64,000 bases of DNA from Cryptomeria japonica (Eukaryota; Streptophyta; Pinopsida; Cupressales; Cupressaceae): NCBI RefSeq assembly GCF_030272615.1, contig NW_026729279.1:52955-116954 (forward strand). Reading direction: 5' to 3'. The notes under the pieces were generated by a model. The model made no database searches. It saw only the letters and a list, made by a program, of their open reading frames with translations, and was not told where the DNA came from. Shown here piece after piece: positions 57,031 through 64,000 of this stretch (within the stretch, counting starts at the first letter, position 1; the number at the start of each line of letters is the position of its first letter). Position numbers and translations under genes: made by a program.

Positions 57031-57063
57031 GCTAGCCCCATAAAAATTACGCAGAAAAGGGAT

Positions 57064-57609
57064 TTGATCGATCAGAATGATCCTCCAAAATCAAAAGATG
57101 AAGTGGTGGATGACACATATGAAAATAAGGTAGTAGAAGCTAGAGACTATCAACCAGAGGAAGGTGAGATCCCAGATCCACAAGTTGAAAGGACAGACTC
57201 TTCTGTAGCCATACCTAGTTTTGAAATACAAGAAGCCCAAAAGTGTGCAATTTTGGGATTGAGTCTTTCATATTCGGATCAGCATTCAAGAATAGCAAAC
57301 ATTATTTCAACTAAGTCTAGAACTCCTAAATGGGGTAATGAAGATGAAATTTCCAAAATCCTAACCAATCCGGAAGTGGCTCCTGTGTCAGAAACGGAAT
57401 GGAAGCAGCCTAAAAATAGGAGTAAGAAAGCAACTACACCCTCGACATCCTTGATTAGGAAATCCAGCAGAAGAGCTCAAGTTGATGTGGGATACATCTC
57501 CTCTTCCCTAGGACGACCCTCTAATCACAAAGTTAGAGACATGGAGGCTAGCAAGAACATAGCAGATGGAACTCAGAAAACTCTCAAGGAGCTAGGAATT
57601 GGTAAGTAA
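57064..57609 (+). CDS. LINE ORF1-like protein (181 residues), function unrecognised
   Basis: An open frame of 181 codons starts with the ATC/ATG-type codon before DQNDPPKSKDEVV and ends two bases before the endonuclease start. It is hydrophilic, acidic at first (YQPEEGEIPDPQVE) and basic near the end (EWKQPKNRSKKATTP). No zinc knuckle or RRM is visible, so it is probably only the C-terminal part of a normal L1 ORF1. The close spacing supports co-expression with ORF2. Confidence 0.55.
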   Translation: MIDQNDPPKSKDEVVDDTYENKVVEARDYQPEEGEIPDPQVERTDSSVAIPSFEIQEAQKCAILGLSLSYSDQHSRIANIISTKSRTPKWGNEDEISKILTNPEVAPVSETEWKQPKNRSKKATTPSTSLIRKSSRRAQVDVGYISSSLGRPSNHKVRDMEASKNIADGTQKTLKELGIGK

Positions 57610-57611
57610 CT

Positions 57612-60600
57612 ATGAAGATAATCTCTTGGAACTTAAGGGATCTAAACAATCCCCATAAACATGATATTATTAGGAATATGATAAGAGATAGCAATCCTGA
57701 CATTTTTCTTATTCAAGAAACCAAAATGAGTAGAGAAAAAGTTGAATCTTTGAAGTTTTTCAAAAATGGTAAAATTAGTGGGGGAAGTTCTGAGGGTGCT
57801 TCTGGAGGCATTGCAACCATCTAGAATATTAACACTATTAAAGCCCAGGTCATTATTCAGGAAGGTAATTTTTCTTGTATTAAATTTGAGCATATTAAAG
57901 ATGGTTTTTCATGGGTTCTCACAAACATTTATGCTCCTAATACGTTAAAGGCTAGAAACTCTTTTTGGAAAAGGATAAAACAGGCTAGGGAAAGTTTCAA
58001 AAATCTAAACTGGATGGTTATGGGGGATTTCAATACGCCCTTTAAAGAGGAGGAAAAATTTGGAGGCAGCCCACCTCAGCTGGAAAGTAGGATGGCCCTC
58101 ATGGATTTTAGTTATTCTCTAGCTCTTAATGATTTGGAGATACAGGGTTGTAATTTCACATGGACAAATAGAAGAAATGGTAATGACCTTATTCAAGTGC
58201 ACCTTGACTAAACTCTTATTTCTGATGATTGGTACAGTCAGTATTTCTGTTCTTTATCTGCACATGTTCGGGTTGGTTCCGATCACTTTCCAATTACTTT
58301 TAATGCTGATTTGATCAACAGAAGAAAAAACTATCCCTTTAGATTTGAAAAAATGTGGACTCTTCACCCTAATATTAAAAAATATATTCAAAAATGGTGG
58401 AGTATCCAAGTTGAGGGAACGACAATGTTCAAAGTGGCTAAGAAGCTCAAAAGTGTGAAAGACAACATCCGAATCTGGACTAAGAACAACTTTGGGAATA
58501 TATTTGAGGCTAAGAGTAAAATTCAGGAAAACCTTAAAGAAATACAAGACCAGATCTAGAAGGATGGTTTCAGTACTATTTCTATTGCTGAGGAGGATGT
58601 GATTCTTAAGAAATACCATGATATTATTACTAAAGAGGAAATGTTCTGGAAGTAGAGATCATGTGGCTCAAGGAAGGAGATAGGAATACAAGATTCTTCC
58701 ATATGTCAACCATCAAACATAAAGCTGCCAACAGGATGAACAAGTTAGTTGTGGACAGTGGGGAGTTGGTCAAGGAAGATGAAATAAGGAATGAAGCTAA
58801 GAGGTATTTCTCGGACCTCCTTTCGAGGGATCAAAGTCTGGATGCTGAAGCTCGGTCCTCTTTTCTTCAGAACATTTCTCATCTCATTGATGCCCAAAAT
58901 AATGTATTTCTCTCTTCCATTCTTTCCACCTTAGAAATTAAAAATGTTGTTTTCTCCTTTGATGGAAACAAAGCTCCTAGTCCTAATGGTTTCCCAATGC
59001 TCTTTTTTCAAGATTTTTGGGACATTATCGGGACTGATATTGCTAATGGGGTTAAGGAATTCTTTAGGGCTAGAAAACTCTTGAAGGAAATAAATGGTAC
59101 TTTTATTTATCTTATCCCCAAGATTCAAGGTGTTGATTCTCTGGACAAGTTCAAACCTATTAGCCTTTGCAATTCCTTTTACAAGATCATATCTAAGGTT
59201 CTGACCTCTAGACTCTTGTCTATTCTCCCGGCTTTAATTAATCACTAGCAGAATGGGTTTGTTCCTGGAAGACAAATTCTCGATTCTATTATTACTATTC
59301 ATGAGAATATTCACTCTCTTGTTAAAGCGAAGAAGCAAGGTCTCATCCTTAAGCTCTATCTCTCCAAAGCCTATGATAGGGTTGACTGGTCTCTTCTTCA
59401 GAAAGTCCTCACTTCCTTTGGGTTTGCCCCAAGAGTTGTGGATCTTTTCTCCCAACTTACCACTACTGCGTCCTTTGTTGTTCTTGTCAATGGTTCTCCT
59501 TCAACCTTTTTCCAAGCTTCGAGAGGTCTTAGGCAAGGAGATCCTATCTCCCCCATCCTTTTCATTATTATGGCAGAATGCTTTGGACGAACCATGGAAA
59601 ATTTTTTGCAGATAGGATCCTTTAAAGGTCTCCAACCTTCTTTAGCTGACCTTATTTGTTCACACCAGTAGTTTGTTGATGATACAATAATTATGGGGGA
59701 ATCAAGCATCTCAGAAGCTAAAGTTCTGAAGAATACCTTATGTAAATATGCTTCTGCAACGGGGCAGCTTATTAATTGGGCCAAAAGTGATGTCTTTTTC
59801 ATTAACACCCTGGAGAGAAGACAACAAAGGATTAGCAGAATTCTGGAGTGTAAGATTGCTGACCTTCCTGCTACCTACCTTGGTCTCCCCATGGGGATTG
59901 CCCCTCCTGACTCCTATTGGAGTTCGCTGGTTGATAAATTTCACAAAAAACTTGCAGGTTGGAAAGGGGCTCTCTTAAGTCAAGCTGGTAAGCTCCTTCT
60001 TCTTAAGGCTACTCTTTGAAGTATCCCCATTTATGCTCTTAGCTTATTCAGAATTCTAGTCAAGTATGCTGAAGCTATTGAGAAAATTAAAAGAAGATTC
60101 CTATGGTCTGGGGTTGAGGAAAAGAAAAGAATGTCCTTGGTGGCATGGGATCAGGTCTGCAAGCCAAAAAGAAAAGGTGGTCTAGGGCTTAGGAGGATTC
60201 GCACTTTAAATGAAGCTCTCTTGTCAAAACAAGTTTGGAGATGGTTTAACTCTGATTCTAAATGGTGCAAAATTTGGAGAAGTAAGTATTCTCTTTTGTC
60301 CTCTTCTCTATCTTCTTTTCTTAATTTGGATCTCAGTATAAATGGATCTCATATCTGGAACCATGTTTCTAAATGTAAAGATGTGATTGCTAAAGGTGTG
60401 ACATGGAAACTTGGAAATGGCAGAAAAGTTAGATTCTGGGAGGATCCCTAGCTTTTTGACAAACCCCTAATGGATTTCTATGAGTGGGCTTCCCATTTCC
60501 CCTCCTCTATTGGCTCTTTTGGTACCTTAGTGGCAGATTACTGGGATGGGAACAACTGGCAGAACATTGATAGTATTCATCCCAGTCTTTCCAAGCTCAA

Positions 60601-61743
60601 AACCCAATTGTCTGCTATTTGGCTGAATAAGGAAGAGCATTCCCTGATCTGGAGATATAACCCCAAAGGTACCTTTACTATATCTTCGATGTATTGTATC
60701 CTCTCCCCCTCCTCTCCTATGAATCCTTTCTGGTCTAAAGCTTGGTTAAAAGGGCTCACTCCTAAAATCAATATGTTCTTCTCGACTATTCTCTAGAATA
60801 AGGTCATTACTATTGACAACCTTAAATGCAGAGGTTTTGCCCTTCCAAATAGGTGTGTGCTGTGCTTTCAAGAGGAAGAGTCAGTGGACCATCTTGCCCT
60901 CCACTGTTCTTTCTCAACCTCTGTTTGGGAAAGCTTCCTCAAAAGCTTTAGTCTTGCTTGGGTGTTTCCCAGTAACATCAGAGATTTGTTCTCTTCCTAG
61001 CAAATTCATTGGACCAACTCTTTTCTGAGGTGTATGTGGTAGCTCTCTCTTCCTCACATTTTGTGGGGTCTTTGGAAGGAAAGAAACAACCGAATTTTCA
61101 AGGATGTGTCCTTAAATCAAGACATTGTTTTTCAGAAAATTCAAAGGGCTATTTAGGAAAATATGGGAACTATGGAGGTCTCTTGTTACTCAAACAACTC
61201 TTTGGAGTTAAATATCTTAAGAGCCTGGAATATGAAGATCACTGTCATAATATCAGCTACAATAAAAGGCTTGAAGTTAAATGGCAAACCCCTCCCCATG
61301 GTTGGCTTAAAATCAATTTTGATGGAGCGGCCAAAGGAAATCCAGGTCCTTCAGGCTGTGGAGCTATTCTCAGAGATGATAGAGGCATTTGCAAAGGTAT
61401 GATTGTTCTCCCTATTGGCATTCAAACCAATCATAAGGTGGAAGCTATGGCAGCCCTTCAAGGCATTATTCTAGCCAAAAAATGGAATTGTACCCATCTC
61501 TGGATCAAAGGGGATTCCAATTATATTATTAAGTGTCTCAATGGGACCTCTAAGCCCTCTTGGTCGATTCACAATATAATTTTTTCTGCCATTGACATCA
61601 TCAAAACCTTCAAAAAATGCCACATATCCCATATATATCGGGAGGCCAACTATTCTGTTGATTGGGCTGCAAATGTGGTAGTGAAGAATGAAACCATTAC
61701 CACGTGGACAGGTGAGAGCGGTCTTCCCAGAGATGTAAGATAA
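57612..61743 (+). pseudogene. LINE ORF2: endonuclease, reverse transcriptase, RNase H
   Basis: From ATG, MKIISWNLRDLNNPHKHD opens an APE-type endonuclease (FLIQETKMS, MVMGDFNTPF, GCNFTWTN, GSDHFPI). After a frameshift near 58655 the RT follows: NGFVPGRQILDSI, KLYLSKAYDRVDW, GLRQGDPISPILF and FVDDTIIMG, the last directly after a TAG. A zf-RVT segment is at about 60835-60915 (CVLCFQEEESVDHLALHC). RNase H is open at the end (INFDGAAKGNPGPSGCGAIL, GDSNYIIKCL). At least ten stops occur; many fit TGG, CAG or CGA turned into TAG or TGA (59246, 59669, 60017, 60449, 60794). Confidence 0.85.
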
Positions 61744-62002
61744 ATCATAATAAATGAAAGATATCGAAGTACCCCAAAGAATCTTGATTGACAGGGCAAT
61801 TATGATATGTACTGAAGTAAGCACTTCGAGTTACTTCGATAATGAGGGAATTACTCATTATAATGTCAAAGCTAGCAGAATGTACATTATAACCTATCAA
61901 ATCACTAATGCTACACACGCTTTCTGGGTTTTTCTTTTAACTTTAAAAAGCTTTCTGTTTCACCAGCTCTGTAACCTAAACTTGACTGTGAGAAATGACA
62001 CC
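61744..62002 (+). other. Spacer between LINE RNase H and the downstream ORF
   Basis: After the stop at 61741 the RNase H frame can be read on briefly as IIINERYRSTPKNL, suggesting a slightly longer ancestral protein. The rest has no recognised feature. Confidence 0.4.
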
Positions 62003-63727
62003 ATGGGCGGAAATAGGAGAAGATATGAGCCAGGAAGTTGTAAGGAGTGGAAATAGAAAGAAGAGGTGTGGGAAATTTTGTAGAAGGGTGGTCTTTCGAG
62101 CTTCATTGAGAGACTCCATGGCCATGACAGAAAGATTACCAACTTCTTCTAGAAAAATTGGAAGAAGGGCATGCTTAAAATGGGTGACCAATTGGTGGAA
62201 ATTGATGAAGAGTTAATAGCTAAAGCTACGGGACTCAAAAGGGAGGGCTGCAACTTCTACAGAGACAGGAAGGTCAGCAGGGAAGCCATTGAAAGGTACC
62301 CAGTCGTAGAGAAAGAGAAGAAAAGACTGGTAAAGTTGAGTAAAACCTATTACCCACCTAGGGCTTTTGCAAAACCCTCACGGGAAATTCTCTTTGTTTT
62401 AATGAGGTATATAACTCTAGATGGCAGGTTTACGAAAGTATATGGATATCACTTTGTCCTCTTAAATCATTTTAGGCATAATGATAAGGTGAATTTCCCT
62501 TTCTTCTTGCTCTGTTCTATGAATGCATCCCTAAAAACATATAAAGAAAATCCTCGGGGTGACACTACAATGCACCAGGGACTTATGGTCCTCATTTATG
62601 ATCATTTAAAGGCTAGTAAAATCAACCGAATGCAGCTCTCTATGGATTCGGAAGAAGAAATGTATGATTCTGATTTCTTGGAGGAGGAGGATTCAGATAA
62701 TGATTCCTCGACTGATAATGAGGAAATCTCTGACGACTCAGAGTATGAGAGGAGCAAGAAGAGGAAATCAAAACCCTCTTCTTCTAAGAGCAAAAAACCC
62801 CAAAGCAAACCCTTGATTAGTATTTCTTCAGAAGAAGAGGACTCTGATTTCCCCGAGGAGAAGAAGAACCCTAAGGGAGTGTTGAAGGAAAAAAGTAAGA
62901 ACAAAGCCCAACCTAGGAAGAAGCAAAAGAAAAAAGAGGAGACTGGCAAAGATCCGAAGGAGATCGGAAAGGAACCGGAAGAGGACAAGCAAACAAGAAC
63001 CCTGGAAGCTGAACAAAGCCTGGAGATGGAGACTATGGAGGAGACCCTCAAGGCCGCCGACACTATTTCTGCCCTCCATATCGCTAAAGATGAACAGATA
63101 ACCCCTGGTAAAGTTACTCCTTCTCTTGGTCCTCACTCTAAGGCCTTGAAGGGTTTTATAAAAACCATTGAATGGCTTATTGACGGGAATAAGAATACTA
63201 CGGATGAATACAAAAAACTCTACAATAGAGTCATGATCCTAGAGACCATTAACATTGGAGAGGGGAACACTATGGCCGATTATATCGAAGATCTGAAGAA
63301 CACAATTGCCAAAGTGGAAGACATCAGAGATGCCTTTAATCCCTGGTTTGAGAAAATTGAAAAGGAGATACAAGATAGAAAAACCCTAGAGGAAACTAGC
63401 GAAAAAATGCTCTTGGATACAGTTGCCAAAATGGACAAGATAGAGGAGTGCCTCAAGAACATTGCGAAGTAGAGTCTCAGCATTCTGAAAATCTTAGCCA
63501 ACAACACCCATACCCTCATCAGCAAGCTTGATGATGAAAAAGAAACCCAGGAAATTGACCTAGATGCAGAAAGAATCGGGGAAGTCCAAGGTCCCAGAAC
63601 CCACACCCATGGAAAGAGGAAGGAAAAGAAAGTGAATAAGGACCTGGAGGAGCTAAAAGCAGTTGGGGTGACCTATGATGAGATGGTGACTAAGGCAGAG
63701 GATCTACTAAAGAAAATTACTATGTAG
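62003..63727 (+). pseudogene. Extra ORF downstream of LINE ORF2, unrecognised
   Basis: One frame of about 575 codons runs from ATG (MGGNRRRYEPGSCKEWK) to TAG at 63725-63727, with stops near 62054, 62081 and 62150 and a TAG at 63470-63472. The N-terminal third is globular (IERLHGHDRKITNFF, MGDQLVEIDEELIAKATG, YITLDGRFTKVYGYHFVLLN). The middle is Ser/Asp/Glu- then Lys-rich and looks disordered and chromatin- or RNA-like (EEDSDNDSSTDNEEISDDSE). The C-terminal third is predicted coiled coil (LEETSEKMLLDTVAKMDKIE). I do not recognise the family. It may be a LINE-encoded third protein, a piece of another element or a captured gene. Confidence 0.6.
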
Positions 63728-63890
63728 TGTCTCCTTGGGTTCTTTGCTATTTTTTGTTGTTTAGCTGTTTTTTCTGTTCACTGGTTTTTTGACTAGTCGC
63801 TTTGTATGTGGACTCTATTTTCTCAGCTTTCTTTTTAACTATGTTGTAATGGTTTCGGGTCCTTAAAACCTATTTTTCAATCAATCAGAA
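63728..63890 (+). other. LINE-like 3' tail
   Basis: This pyrimidine-rich, T-run-containing sequence ends 'gggtccttaaaacctatttttcaatcaatcag', a typical plant L1 3' UTR style. No poly(A). Confidence 0.45.
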
Positions 63891-63924
63891 CATGTGTTTT
63901 TCTTGTGTTTTTCCATATCAATCT

Positions 63925-63950
63925 CTCCCCCTTTGACATCAAATTCCAAA
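63925..63950 (-). other. Polypurine tract of a further minus-strand copia element
   Basis: The minus strand reads GATGTCAAAGGGGGAGAGAT followed by TGATATGGAAAAAC, close to the internal tract of copia-1 (gatgtcaaagggggagagatatacatatgaaaaac at 4774-4808). It shows that sequence to the right belongs to a minus-oriented relative of copia-1. Confidence 0.65.
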
Positions 63951-64000
63951 GCTAATATAAAAACCAAGTTCAAATACGAAATACCAACTTATTCAATATA

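Larger units (their letters stand above)
57031..63890 (+). mobile_element. LINE (plant L1-like) with endonuclease, RT, RNase H and an extra 3' ORF
   Basis: Three coding blocks in one orientation are followed by a non-coding tail ending near 'gggtccttaaaacctatttttcaatcaatcag', similar to plant L1 3' ends. No poly(A) tract or target duplication could be recognised, so both edges are approximate. The element carries many stops and is inactive. Confidence 0.7.

Noticed and set aside
59253-59615. Plus-strand ORF of 120 residues inside LINE RT
   Set aside because: It is out of frame with the RT motifs, which read in the neighbouring frame across the same bases.
62602-63606. Minus-strand ORFs rich in Ser and Phe opposite the extra LINE-associated ORF
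   Set aside because: They are the antisense of Glu/Lys/Ser codon runs; the plus-strand frame is longer and has domain-like structure.

Overview
The window looks like nuclear DNA from a seed plant with a large, retrotransposon-rich genome. A gymnosperm such as a conifer would fit, but that is inference: no host gene is intact enough to place it. It is AT-rich and almost entirely nested, decayed LTR retrotransposons plus one LINE. No rRNA, tRNA, CRISPR array or bacterial-type operon was seen. Element boundaries were read by eye from paired LTRs, TG...CA ends, primer sites, polypurine tracts and target-site duplications (TSDs).

Layout: (1) 1-774 and 7286-7401 are two parts of one minus-strand coding remnant, split by a Ty1/copia element (copia-1, 775-7285) whose 3' LTR holds a reversed solo LTR (5362-6459, TSD tcttg). 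(2) 8577-11680 is a minus-strand copia gag/protease remnant with its primer site and LTR. (3) 11681-31299 is a Ty3/gypsy element on the minus strand (outer gypsy, TSD gtttt) with gag and protease remnants but no reverse transcriptase. It contains a second gypsy element (inner gypsy, 15089-27848, TSD ataga) with two 1672-bp LTRs, an intact 1848-residue pol reading frame without a gag domain, and an antisense plant-mobile-domain (PMD) gene. (4) 31305-36242 is AT-rich, with a diverged duplication, a small cysteine-rich secreted-peptide candidate (33675-33899), a 57-67 bp tandem repeat and a short copia LTR. (5) 36243 to about 50197 is copia-A, whose 3' LTR is split by copia-B (41123-50060, TSD atgca); copia-B's 5' LTR is split by a solo LTR (42117-43491, TSD acata). 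(6) About 50200-56900 is a plus-strand gypsy element with protease, RNase H-like and integrase regions but no RT. (7) 56918-57030 is an LTR end, followed by a LINE with endonuclease, RT and RNase H, and an extra ORF downstream of it. (8) The last 100 bases carry the polypurine tract of another minus-strand copia element.

The most notable features are the split of gag and pol between two gypsy elements that share primer-site and polypurine-tract sequence, the captured antisense PMD gene with introns, the hidden eight-cysteine peptide, and a window-wide pattern in which most premature stops look like C-to-T or G-to-A changes at CAG, CAA, CGA or TGG codons. That pattern is what decay of methylated DNA would give. 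The inner gypsy pol frame is the only long coding region that escaped it.
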